A stretch of DNA of 64,000 nt from Rhizodiscina lignyota (Eukaryota > Ascomycota > Dothideomycetes > Aulographales > Rhizodiscinaceae): NCBI GenBank assembly GCA_010015805.1, contig ML978132.1, positions 496,001-560,000 on the forward strand. The letters run 5' to 3'. Positions 10,428 through 20,487 of this stretch are shown piece after piece. Numbering within the stretch: position 1 is the first letter of the stretch; every line of letters begins with the position of its first letter. Position numbers and translations under genes: made by a program. A model generated the notes under the pieces. The model searched no databases and was not told where the DNA came from. It saw only the letters and a list, made by a program, of their open reading frames with translations.

Positions 10428-12178
10428 CTTTCTGTGTGACGATGGAAGATATGAGTGTGGATGTTGGGTGATTAATTCGGTGGTGTATGAAGTAGGGGAC
10501 ACAACGTTGAGTCTGGGCGGCAGTTTGATCTCTTGATGCCTGCGTTGCACATGATCGATGCTTTCAACCTTTGTTCTGGCTGTATGACGCAAATGCAACG
10601 CAAAGCAAAATGTTTGGAGATGGAAGGTTGAGGCTGATGCTGGAAATGTAAAGCGTCGTCGTCACGCTTGCCGAAAACGGAAGCGAGCGAAATGTTGGAA
10701 GTCACACCGGTGAGGCTTCGTTGGGCAAGTATATCGCTTTGTTGTTTCAGGGCGCTTTAACCGCTCAGTCACATCTCCACAGGAGCAAGTGATATGCCAG
10801 AGTCCACCGCACCACGCATATTACATTGACTTTGCGAGGACGGACACGTGGTTTGTCTTGGAATTAGGGTTAGCCCACGGAGCATTCTATCGATGGAGTT
10901 TACGATATCTATACCGATCATATTCGGATTAGTGTCAAAATTTCGCGGCGGAAATGCCAAGATCGGTTGGCGCTAATCTCAATAAAGTACGTGTAAACTT
11001 CGCTGCCAGAGTTTCGGAAAGCTCCGTATGGTTGGCCTCGGAAAACTCCGGCACTGAATGACGCCAAGACTTCTTGCTGTATAAATACACCAATCTCTCC
11101 TCTTTTTCTCCAGCTCTACCCCATCACTCATGCCAATTCCCTTTTCCTTCAGTCCAGCCACTGCCCATCCTCTCGTATCTCCTTTCTCACTTCTAGGTTG
11201 CGCTTTGCGGTTTGGCGAGTCCAATTCCACAAGGATGAGCTTGAGGCGTCTATTACGTACTGAGTTTTAGACGAAGCTTGCCACCTTCGATGAGGACAAA
11301 CCTGCTGCCGCGTATCCTTTCTCTTTGTCTCCCCCCCATCTCTCTCTTCCAGGTTGCGCTTTGCGGTTTGGCGAGTCCAATTCCACAAGGATGAGCTTGA
11401 GGCGTCTATTTGGACGAAGCTTGCCACCTTCGATGCGGACAAACCTGCTGCGGCGTATCCTCTCTCTTTGTCTCCTATCCACTGCCCCCTTTGGCTTTGA
11501 GAAGATGGTGGAGATGCTGCCGCTAGGCTTTCGACGTTCGTGTCGCCGGTATTTGCACTACCTCCGGCTTGACGCGAACACACTTCATGCTTTCAATTAT
11601 TTTTTTTCATTAAGTGCTCTCTGCCTTGTGCGGGGGCTTGACGAAGAGGATGGTCCATGTAAGAGCGCCAGCTTGACTGTCGCGCTTTGAGCAGTTGCCC
11701 ACCAAGAGGCTGCTTTTCATCGAGTGAATTCTGGTGTTTCCCTGACTACGCGCTACCTGAGCTCTGCCTCTTCCCGCTGTGAAAGTGAGACCCTTGAAAC
11801 ATTGACGTGAACTGAAATACATCCTCCATCAGTAAATAAACTACGCGAGGAACGGTCTCGTTGTTTACGTGAAGCAAGGCGTGCGCCGCTGATCAGCGGC
11901 AGAACTCTGCAGTCACTTGAGCATACAAAATTTCAACTGCCATCGAATTTTTCAGCTCTGACCCACGCCCATTCTGCATGCCCTCTTCGGCAAAGGGAGT
12001 GTTCACACTACGGATGTGGCTGCCTAGCGCTGTTCCAGTCAACACTCGGTCAAAATCTTGACCAACGCCTCTTCAAAGCTTCCGCACCTCACAAAAACGC
12101 TGGCACCAGACTCATCAACCCAGCTATCTCCATTCTCGTACCTTCCTCCTGTCCTTGAGGACGAGTCTTTCAATTATC
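10428..12178. other. Divergent intergenic region with tandem duplication
   Basis: 1.75 kb between two divergently transcribed genes (C78 peptidase and F-box-like protein). It holds a TATAAATA at 11080-11087 in plus orientation, followed 44 bp later by a 47-codon frame that I do not accept as a gene, and the tandem duplication listed separately. No other gene is seen. Confidence 0.5.
11195..11490. repeat. Tandem duplication, about 156 bp unit, two copies
   Basis: Copy 1 spans 11195-11350 and copy 2 spans 11351 to about 11490. Both begin AGGTTGCGCTTTGCGG, share a run of roughly 60 identical bases, and later share CGAAGCTTGCCACCTTCGAT. Copy 1 has about 13 extra bases near 11254-11270. A degenerate pyrimidine-rich third piece may precede copy 1. 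The unit is flanked by CT-rich tracts. The copies are close enough to suggest a recent duplication. Confidence 0.9.
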
Positions 12179-13377
12179 ATGGGCTCGGTAAGTCACTCCT
12201 TCTGTCTAGCAACCAATTAAATTCGAGCAGCTGCTATGTAAAATGAAGATGTTACTAAAAGCAGAAACGCAAACGCTCGGCAGAGCATCTGCGGAGAGGT
12301 GAAAATGAAGACGAAAACAACACCGTGATCACACACATCGAGGAGACATTCCAGCTCTCATCTTCTTCGGCCAGGATCACTTCCTCAGAACCTCGAAGCG
12401 GTACACATAATGGAGATGAGCAAGGGCAGAACTCTTCGCAGAAAAGCTTCCTCGATTTACCTGCGGAGCTCCGTCTTCAGGTTTACCAGTATGTCTTGGA
12501 CGACATTTTGCATATGATATCCTGCCATCCCTTCTGGATTCATCTTGGAATGACAGCATATGACTACAGGGGGTCGGACGGGTATGCTCTTCCTTCTGTT
12601 TGCAGGCTTTTTCGAGCGGAGATACTGCCACTGGTATTCGGAAAGATCAGATACGAGTTTGTGGGATCCCTCATGATCCGCGACACACATAGTGACCTCC
12701 GATTGTGGGCGGCACTTGAGGGTCATCAAGAATGGATGGACTTTGCTAGCCCTGTATATCGGGCTATGCAATCCTATATCCAAAAGTTGAGAGTTTGTCT
12801 CTGGGTACCTGCGTCATGTGGTTCCACGACTGTACCGACGGTTGACGAAATGGAGAACATCGGCTCATACATTTACCTTGACTTTCGGCTGCTGGATACC
12901 ACCTTACACGTCGCCTTGTGGCACTCTCTTGCACGCTCCAAATTCACCAGTTCCAAAAGATATTATTCGTCTCAGGTTTCCCCAGAAACAATCGAATTAA
13001 TTAAAGCTTGTATCGCGAATGCGCTGCCGCTTGACACGACAAAGCCGCTGGATGGCGTGACCATCGTAACCGCCGCGGACGACATCGTTTCCGAACTCAT
13101 CAGACTTCAGATATGGTACAATCCCCAGTCATCATGTGAGAAGGAGAGACATCATACTGGAAGCTGTGCCAGTCATCCACACGATGCCCGCCATATCAAG
13201 ATCACTGACATTGAGTGCCGTAAAGATGGCGCGGGGGAGCGATTTGAACTGCACACGACACACACATTGGCGCATCGCGGTGACGAAGGAACGCGGGCGT
13301 CGTTGTGGTGGGACTGGGAGCAGGGTACGAGATTTGAGATGGCAGAGGGCGACCAAGAAGGGTCATCCAGCGAATAA
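12179..13377 (+). CDS. F-box/2EXR-like protein
   Basis: Proposed exons are a 9-nt coding exon at 12179-12187 (Met-Gly-Ser) with a perfect GTAAGT donor, and 12265-13377, giving 373 residues. Splicing yields a basic MGS-KRKRSAEHLRRG start, a possible nuclear signal; without it the first in-frame methionine would come 20 codons later. Residues FLDLPAELRLQVYQYVL (about 72-88) match the F-box-like motif expanded in Dothideomycetes, often followed by a poorly conserved body as here (CRLFRAEILPLVFGKI). No leucine-rich or WD repeats are visible. F-box-like proteins usually recruit substrates to SCF ubiquitin ligases, but binding to Skp1 is untested for this subgroup. The C-terminus is acidic and Ser-rich. 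Confidence 0.82.
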
Positions 13378-14148
13378 TTATCATCGTCCGGCGAGGAACA
13401 CGGCCAAGACTGAAGATATACAGCTGGTGGAGCTGTCGCTTTTGGCTTGCACATCAGCGCTTGAGCCTGCTGGTCGTCGCGTTGTCGACCTGGCATCACA
13501 GTTCGTGCGAATTGGCCGCAAGTGGGTGCCTTGGAGCAGCGGCCCTCGTGGTGGAGTTACAAAAGTAGAATCATTGTGCTTTTCATACTTTAGCTTGCTT
13601 TCACGTCGCTTCAGAAACTATATTGATATTGCAAGCCTCGATTTCGAATTAGCATTGTACCATTCTGAGAGCAAATAATGACCTCACATGCCACAAAAGA
13701 ACCGGTGATCCTCATACTTTCGACCTTCATTGACAGGTGCCATTCCGAGATGTTCAACTTCTCTGCACTGGTCATTAGAATCGAACAAAATGATTGAATT
13801 ATTCGAAGCGATACAAGCCTAACTCCGCGCATGCCAAGAAGCAAGTTTCTACATACAGAGCCGTCGTGGTGTATCATTCCGAATATGTGCAAGAGCAAAA
13901 GCCGAAGAGTTTTTCCTCGAAGAGAAAAGAAAGCCCGAAAAAGATCATCACTAGCTCCTAGCTCCCTTTCTCAGAAGACAGAATCCTTAGGGAGGGACCC
14001 GTTACGCGCCATATGCTCCGCCCTCGCCTCGCAATCAGTATCATCAAAAGAAAAGTAACTCCAAAAAGCCCCAGTCTCGCTGATGCAAATCCAAATCACA
14101 CGAACTTCTTCCTCTTAATTCACCTGCAATCTTTTGTGCTCCCTCCAC
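13378..14148. other. Convergent intergenic region, no gene seen
   Basis: 770 bp between two convergent genes. Frames here are short and overlap the 3' end of the F-box-like gene in another frame. Nothing is supported. Confidence 0.5.
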
Positions 14149-17100
14149 TCAGGAAACAAAGAACAACCTCATCGCCCCACCAACCCTCTTCCTACAAACC
14201 GGGCACGTATCCACTCTCTTCGCGCACCCCAAACAGGCAACCACATGTCCGCAGTCCCAAAACGCCGCGTCTGCCAATTGCCCCTCATCCCAGCAGATCC
14301 TGCAAATCCGCTCCGCCTCCTGCGCCTGCGCCCAGTACGTCACGCCCTCGCCAAACTTCTTGTCGCCCTTCCAGTTGCCCTCGTATCGATTCGTCGTCGA
14401 CGCTTCCGTGAACGTGCCGTGACCCGAGCGCTGATTGCTAGCAAAAGAACCAGTATACGTGTCACCATTGCTGTACGTCAGACTGCCCTGGCCATGACGG
14501 TCGTCGAGGACAAATTCGCCAGTGTACTGCGTGCCGTCGAAGGAGATCTTTGTGCCGGCGCCGTGCGCGAGGCCGGCCAGCATGTCGCCGCTGTAGTACT
14601 CAGAGCTGAAGTAGTCGAAGGTGAAGGTGCCTTGGTACAGGTGCGGGAAGTTGCGGCGGTGTGATTCGAACTGGAGGTATTGCTGCGGGGTGGTTGCTTT
14701 ACCTTCCGCGCGGAGCGTCAGCTTATTTTCGGGGGAGATAGGGAAGGCGGCGATGAGGACGCATGTGTCGTGCAAGTCTTCTTGGGCGAACGTCTTTCTG
14801 CGACGACGCGTGAATGCCTTGACGAGGTCCTCTTCTTCGTAGATCTCGGGTAAGGAGTCTGAATCAGTATCTGGCAGAACCTCGAGCAGTCTCGCCACAG
14901 TACGGTCCAGGCGGGCCTTCCTACTCTCGATAAAACTGCCCTTGGGGATCATAGTCTGCTTCTCCGCGTCGAAGACCTTCAGGAAGAAGAATATCTCATC
15001 GTTGGAAGAAGAAGTTGTTCCGCTTAATCCCCGTCCACTTGACAGAACGATGGCGTTCGGGACCGCAATGTCCATGCCTGGAATTCCCATTGGAGCAGCT
15101 TGGACGATCGATGTTCCTGGTGGGGGAGGCGCGCCATTCGAGCCTTGGAGGGCGGGGATCTCGATGATAGTTACTGGCCCGCCCGATCGTCTTGCGAGTT
15201 CTTGCTCCTCTGGGGAGATGTCCGCATCGCTCATGAGAGTATCGTGAATCGCAGGAATCGTAGGGATCGGCATATTTCCACCCAGTAAAGCGTCAATCGG
15301 AACATCTACAATTGCAAGGCCCGTGTTCACTGATACACCCCCAGGTATGCCATCAGGTAGAGCTTGCGAGCTAGAGGGATTCGAATTCGCACTGCCTTCC
15401 TGCTTGTTGGTTTCGGGCGGTGGAGGGGGAGGAGGAGGAAGATCCTTCTTATCGATGACATGCAGCCATAGCCTCCTCTCTTCTGTCCTGGCAGCCAGAT
15501 CACCAACTGTCCACTCCGGCTCCTGGCCCTTGCTTTTACTATCTGACAAATCAAAACTGCTGGCGGACAGTAAATTCGGCCTAAGCTCTGTACCTGCCAA
15601 CGAGTCCATGATCCATAGCCTGCATTGCCGAGGGTCTTCTACGCCGGGCACAACACTCGCAATCTTTTCCTTGATCCCCTTCGGGCCAACATTCGAAGGG
15701 AAGAAGATATCGTAGACAAACTCGGACTGAATCGGAGAACCCTTCTCGAACACATCAAATGTGCCAGGGCCGTAGTGCTGTAGGAAGACGCGAGAATCGA
15801 TGATCTGGAACTCGTGCGTTGTGGGCTCACTCTCTGCCTGCATGTCCTCGACCTTCTCGTCTCCCTCTGCTTCACCATTCTTATCAATGGCCATGTCGTT
15901 CTCAGCCGCAATGTCCCTGTCGAGCTTCGCCTCGTCTTCAAGCCAAGCAGGTACGTCCCATACTTGCTCGTTCTTGCCATCGAATGCATCCTCCGCGACA
16001 TCATCCATGAGATACGTGACAAGGTATGCAACCGACTTCCTCTCGTCGGACTGGCTCGGATTCTCAACACCTTCATTCGCAGCAATGGCCTGTCTCTTCG
16101 TCAAGCATACAACCCTGTTCTCGAGCTTCGTGTCCTCGAAAGCATACCACTTGCCATTTGGACCAAGTGGTCTAACATTTGCCAGATACTGATTCGACTG
16201 GTGGCCCTCTTTATGCACCACGAAGCTGTGCAGCGTATAACGTACGTCATTGACGCTGATATGATCGTCCAAGGCCATCTTATCAACGACCTTCCGCCAT
16301 TTCCTCTCACCCGTGTTGACGAACTCTTGCCTTTCAATCTCGATCTGCAGGGCGTACGGCAAAGCCTTGTTGGATGCGACAATGCCCTCCGTGCCGACAA
16401 CTGCATCCTGCATGCTCTTGAACTTCTTCGGACTGACGCGATACGTCGGCTGGCACGTCCTCCGGTCCTTCATCGGGCCAAACAGTCGGTCTAACGCGCT
16501 GTTTAGATGCGTGTCTTCGAGCTCAGCCTGAAGCTTAGTCCTCAGCGCCTCCTGAACCTGCACGACATCCCAATGATCCATCGCCATATCAACACCATAC
16601 CACGCCAACGCATCTATGACCTCCTCAAGACTAACGTACTTCGCAGACTTCGGGGACAGATCCGGCGTGCGCATGCAATATAACACCTTCAGCAGGCTCT
16701 TTAATAGCGGCTTTGGCCTCTCCCTCGGGTTGATCACTGGGTCTGGCACGATCTGTGTCGCCTCGTAAAGCATTTCCCTGAACGGCATGAGCATCATCCA
16801 CCCGGCGATCGCAGAGATGAAATTTCCATCCTGCGCTGGCGCATTCGGCCTCAACCTGCCCATGCCCAGACCCTGTACGCCGGTCATCGCAAAACTGTCC
16901 CATGGATTTTGCTCGAGCGGATGCTCCCACAGGCAGCCTGTGGTATCTTCTACAATACGGATGTATGCGATGAAAGCAAGTTGATCGTTACGCAGGAGAG
17001 CCTGGCGCTGGCCGTGGTGACGCGTCTGGATCTCGTAGTAGGGACCATGGAAGCGAGTGAAGCCCCAGTCGGTTTGTTTGGGAGTGAAGCGATGAGTGCA

Positions 17101-18381
17101 TGGGCGCCAGAAGTTTACGCGGGGCTCTGCGGGGTTGTATAGGACGACGGAAACTTGGGCGGACACGCCGTGGGAGCGGGGTGAGGTGTGACCGGGGAGG
17201 ACAGGGAGAGGTAGGTCTTCGGAGTCTGTATCTGCTTCTGATGAGGTTTTGTTGAACGAGTTTGAAGACGATGGGTTCGAGCTCGACGCGGAGGTATTGC
17301 TGTCGGCCGAAGTCTCCATACTCGCGCACTCGACATACACACTCAGGAACTCTGTGTCGTTGCCACGCGGGTAGAACTTGATATTCCACTCATGCCCACC
17401 GATATTGACTCTAGGACTCTTCATCACCAGCTCATGATTCGGGTTCTCCTTCGTGCCATTGTAGTGCTCGACCAACCACTCAATCTTGCCTGTCGGGCCA
17501 GGAGAGAACTCCGGATCTTCCAGCTTCGTAAATGTCTTCGCTTCCCAGTGCTCATGGTCATGTGCGCTGTGCTCGGTCTGCTCCTCGATCTCTTTCATTT
17601 CTCGCTCGTCGGGGATAGAGGTATCTTCGTGAATTGGGTGCCATGAAGGAGCAGAGTCGTCATCGTCGGAGGATTCGCGGTTTTGGTTCGAATCGTTATG
17701 CTCAGGCGGAGGACTTGGAGCTCGGGAGGACGTAGGTGATCTTGAGTGGTCTCGCAATGGTGGAGGAGGAATACCTCCATTAGTCTGAGGCGAAGAAGAA
17801 GCATTAGTAGTAGCAGCATTTCCGGTAGTTGCGGTGCTAAGTTCGCGGAGAACATCTGGCGGTGGAGGCGGAATTACATCTGCAGGAGGGCCAGTAGCTT
17901 CAGCAGGCTGAATGACCCCATCAGGCGTAGTATCCATAGCGTCGTCAGAGTCAGAATCAGACGGAGAATGTGAACCAGCAGTGTTTCCAGAAGAGTCTTC
18001 CACCACCTCTGTGATGTTAACCTCGTTCGTGTCGGCATCCATCACTTCCATGCGGCCGTCATCTCTGTCATGGTTCTGACCTTGTGGAGGGAGAGTGAGG
18101 GACATGCTCATATCGACATCTTCCGGGGGTGCCTGAGGCTGCGATGACGCCATGTGCTGGAAATGTTGAGGATCGGTGGGAGGGTGGTAGGTCGGAGCTG
18201 GTGAATGTTGCGGAGAGAAGGATGGCGGGCTTGGTGAGCGGGGAGAGAAGAGCAGCGGCGGAGGTTCGGCAGTTTCCACGCTCATGTTTGTGGAAGTGTT
18301 AGGGAAACGGGAGGTAGGCTGTGAATGGTTTGTGTTGCGTGAATGTGGAGGTGAGCGGAGCTCGTCGTTTGCAAGGCTCAC
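14149..18381 (-). CDS. MATH - inactive USP7-like - UBL - MORN - RING protein
   Basis: An intronless 1410-residue frame. After a disordered Pro/Ser/acidic N-terminus (1-290), residues about 310-485 resemble the USP7 MATH/TRAF domain (WNIKFYPRG, THRFTPKQTDWGFTRF). Residues about 495-790 follow the USP7 catalytic fold: MDHWDVVQVQEALRTKL aligns with the SFMQHDVQELCRVLLD box, and YTLHSFVVHKEG...KWYAFED...AYLVTY aligns with the C-terminal box. The NQGATCYMNS cysteine box is unrecognisable and the catalytic GHY reads NQY, so it should be inactive. FFFLKVFDAEKQT (about 1128) resembles a USP7 ubiquitin-like domain. MORN repeats follow at about 1247-1330 (YTGEF, YTGSF, YEGNW), then a C3HC4 RING (CRICWDEG...CGHVVAC...CPVC) at about 1353-1397. 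It is probably an E3 ligase using an old deubiquitinase scaffold for binding. Domain calls are by motif memory. Confidence 0.85.
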   Translation of the reverse strand: MSLANDELRSPPHSRNTNHSQPTSRFPNTSTNMSVETAEPPPLLFSPRSPSPPSFSPQHSPAPTYHPPTDPQHFQHMASSQPQAPPEDVDMSMSLTLPPQGQNHDRDDGRMEVMDADTNEVNITEVVEDSSGNTAGSHSPSDSDSDDAMDTTPDGVIQPAEATGPPADVIPPPPPDVLRELSTATTGNAATTNASSSPQTNGGIPPPPLRDHSRSPTSSRAPSPPPEHNDSNQNRESSDDDDSAPSWHPIHEDTSIPDEREMKEIEEQTEHSAHDHEHWEAKTFTKLEDPEFSPGPTGKIEWLVEHYNGTKENPNHELVMKSPRVNIGGHEWNIKFYPRGNDTEFLSVYVECASMETSADSNTSASSSNPSSSNSFNKTSSEADTDSEDLPLPVLPGHTSPRSHGVSAQVSVVLYNPAEPRVNFWRPCTHRFTPKQTDWGFTRFHGPYYEIQTRHHGQRQALLRNDQLAFIAYIRIVEDTTGCLWEHPLEQNPWDSFAMTGVQGLGMGRLRPNAPAQDGNFISAIAGWMMLMPFREMLYEATQIVPDPVINPRERPKPLLKSLLKVLYCMRTPDLSPKSAKYVSLEEVIDALAWYGVDMAMDHWDVVQVQEALRTKLQAELEDTHLNSALDRLFGPMKDRRTCQPTYRVSPKKFKSMQDAVVGTEGIVASNKALPYALQIEIERQEFVNTGERKWRKVVDKMALDDHISVNDVRYTLHSFVVHKEGHQSNQYLANVRPLGPNGKWYAFEDTKLENRVVCLTKRQAIAANEGVENPSQSDERKSVAYLVTYLMDDVAEDAFDGKNEQVWDVPAWLEDEAKLDRDIAAENDMAIDKNGEAEGDEKVEDMQAESEPTTHEFQIIDSRVFLQHYGPGTFDVFEKGSPIQSEFVYDIFFPSNVGPKGIKEKIASVVPGVEDPRQCRLWIMDSLAGTELRPNLLSASSFDLSDSKSKGQEPEWTVGDLAARTEERRLWLHVIDKKDLPPPPPPPPETNKQEGSANSNPSSSQALPDGIPGGVSVNTGLAIVDVPIDALLGGNMPIPTIPAIHDTLMSDADISPEEQELARRSGGPVTIIEIPALQGSNGAPPPPGTSIVQAAPMGIPGMDIAVPNAIVLSSGRGLSGTTSSSNDEIFFFLKVFDAEKQTMIPKGSFIESRKARLDRTVARLLEVLPDTDSDSLPEIYEEEDLVKAFTRRRRKTFAQEDLHDTCVLIAAFPISPENKLTLRAEGKATTPQQYLQFESHRRNFPHLYQGTFTFDYFSSEYYSGDMLAGLAHGAGTKISFDGTQYTGEFVLDDRHGQGSLTYSNGDTYTGSFASNQRSGHGTFTEASTTNRYEGNWKGDKKFGEGVTYWAQAQEAERICRICWDEGQLADAAFWDCGHVVACLGCAKRVDTCPVCRKRVGGAMRLFFVS

Positions 18382-19259
18382 GATTCACCGGCGGCGCGGG
18401 GGACGTGCTCTTGAGGCGGTACAGCGGCCGTTGCACCGATATCGTTTCCTCACGGTTTTCAGATATCTCACGACGAAATTGAAGGCTGATACTCGGGCGA
18501 GCAGCTGTGATAAAGGCAGCAGGCTCTTCGCAAGGCACAGTGCTGGCTGGAGCAGCAGGGTATTTAAGCAGGCAGAGAGCTGTAGCGGTCGATCGGAGGC
18601 TTCGCGCATCTGCCTAATGCGCGAGCAAGGTATCGCTGGACCGCGGCGTGTGACGTGCAAGTCGCTGAGCGAGTGCAGGGCGCGAGAAAACGGTAGCGTG
18701 CAGGCCACAATCGACTGAGTGGCTGCTCACCGAACTTTGATGTGTCGTAAAAGTGAGGCGGTTTGACGAAGATACCCTGGATTTGTATGGAGAAAGCTCC
18801 AACCGCCCCACCAAGCAGTTCAGTGGCTGGACGAGGTACGTACCGCCAGCCAGCCCTGTATATATCACGCTCGGGCCCGTTATCAGATGCAGAAAAGAAA
18901 CTTCACATTTGCTTTGTATCAACCCATCAAGCTCAAAGCTATGCATCATGATGCTCGATGCAATGGATTTATAGTTTATTTGTCATATCGTCTTGTACCG
19001 AAGACATACGTTGACTGCCTGATTGTCCAGTCATCCAGAGCCTGGTTACATCCCTAGTGCATGACTCTCTAGCGTAGATCGTATCTTCATCACACTACAG
19101 CCGAAGGGCCTTTTGCAGCAGAGCATTTGCTCAGCTTCCTCAGAAGCGATGTCCGCGCGAGTAAATTCTGGATTTGACCGAAAGCCCTCACGTGTCTCTT
19201 TAGATACCGACATGCTAATCCTCGACGAATCCTCGATTCAGCATTCGAGATCCCGCAGT
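18382..19259. other. Intergenic, no gene seen
   Basis: Promoter side of the MATH-RING gene and 3' side of deoxyhypusine synthase, both on the minus strand. No domain-bearing frame is present. Confidence 0.5.
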
Positions 19260-20487
19260 CTACGTCGTTCCTCTGGATGAATCTGTCGGAGCAGAATCCC
19301 TCGATGGTTTGGCGAAAGTCCCAGCTACAATGAGTGGAAAGGCGACTGTTGCCTCGGCGTAGACCTGTTAAATGTATCAGCATTATATTACCCACGCGCA
19401 CCAGTGACCGTCAGCACCTTTACACTATCGCCATCCTTCCTGATCTTCCCCCAGCTGACCGCCTCATCTGGCCTTGCACCAGCATCGCTCCCATCGAACT
19501 CTTGCGCTGTGTTGATATACACAGCGTGCTCTGCTCCATTCCGCATCAAAAACGCATTCGCAATATGATGCTTCACCACACCCCCTCCTAAGATTATCAT
19601 ACCTCCCCTCTTCGCCCAATTGGCCAAAGAATTGATCTTCCGAATATCTTCAACGATATCGATGCTCAGCATTTTTGGGGAAGTCTTGAAGGTGTGGAAG
19701 TACAGCATGTCGCCCAGAGAACCGTCCGTCAGAGCGGGGCAGAATACAGGGATATTGTTCTTGTATGCCCAATAGTAGACGCTCTCCTCGTTATTGATCT
19801 CTTTGCCCAAGCGATGTATAACTTTCGAAGGAGTCCAGCGTACACGGCTGTCCTCGTCCAACAGTCGCGTGCTCTCTTGCTCCTCGAGCATCTTGTCGAA
19901 GATTGGTAATATCCAGTCCTCGAATTTTGTATAGTTTTCGTTGGGCACGATAAGGTTACCTATTCGGTTCCAGCCTTTATCGCGCAGCGCTACTCCAGAG
20001 TATGTGAAGGAGCCATGATACGTTGGCCCCAGGCATTTGATAAAGTCTTCCTCGACCCCTCCAGCAGTCGTGACTATAGCAGATACATGCTTGTGTTGTA
20101 CCAAGTATCGGAATATATCGCGGAGACCGGACGATATCATATTCGAAGTGTAGCCGAGGAAGATGGTTGTGCCTTCGTGTGTCTCTGGGTCGCGCCATGA
20201 TCTCTACTTTTCGCAACTGAGCCCATTGCCATGTGAGTCTCAAATGCAGAGAACCTTACCATGTCATTGATTATTCTGATTGCTTCTCCTATCGAAGAAC
20301 CCTGGAAACCCATGTTGGATATGCCCGCCAGCAGCTCCTCTACCGGTATGCTGCGGTCCGCATACTTGTTGAAGTCGATCCCGGAGACTGTCCGCGTGCC
20401 TTCTGGTATCGGCTCCGAAGCCATGAGGACGGCATCGGTCGCGAGTGATGGAGCTGCATTCGCAGTCCCGCCATTAGACTGTGACAT
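19260..20487 (-). CDS. DYS1: Deoxyhypusine synthase
   Basis: Exons 20260-20487, 19418-20203 and 19260-19364 give 372 residues, the normal family length. The enzyme transfers the butylamine group of spermidine to a lysine of eIF5A in the cytosol, using NAD. Diagnostic stretches are [40 protein letters not shown] and the catalytic lysine in SWGKIRKDG. Splicing at 20259 joins INDM to [12 protein letters not shown], as in other family members. The second donor is GTGCTG at 19417, non-consensus, but it joins SVK to [17 protein letters not shown], the conserved end. Reading through instead gives an early stop after VLTVTGARG. The start (MSQSNGG at 20487) is the first methionine before the conserved part. 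It is divergent from the Snt1-like gene. Confidence 0.96.

Noticed and set aside
11149-11583. 144-codon minus-strand frame across the tandem duplication
   Set aside because: It stays open only because the 156-bp unit is a multiple of three; the peptide is two copies of one low-information segment.
13136-13678. 180-codon plus-strand frame overlapping the F-box-like gene end
   Set aside because: Different frame of the same DNA, no domain, and the F-box-like frame has the conserved start motif.
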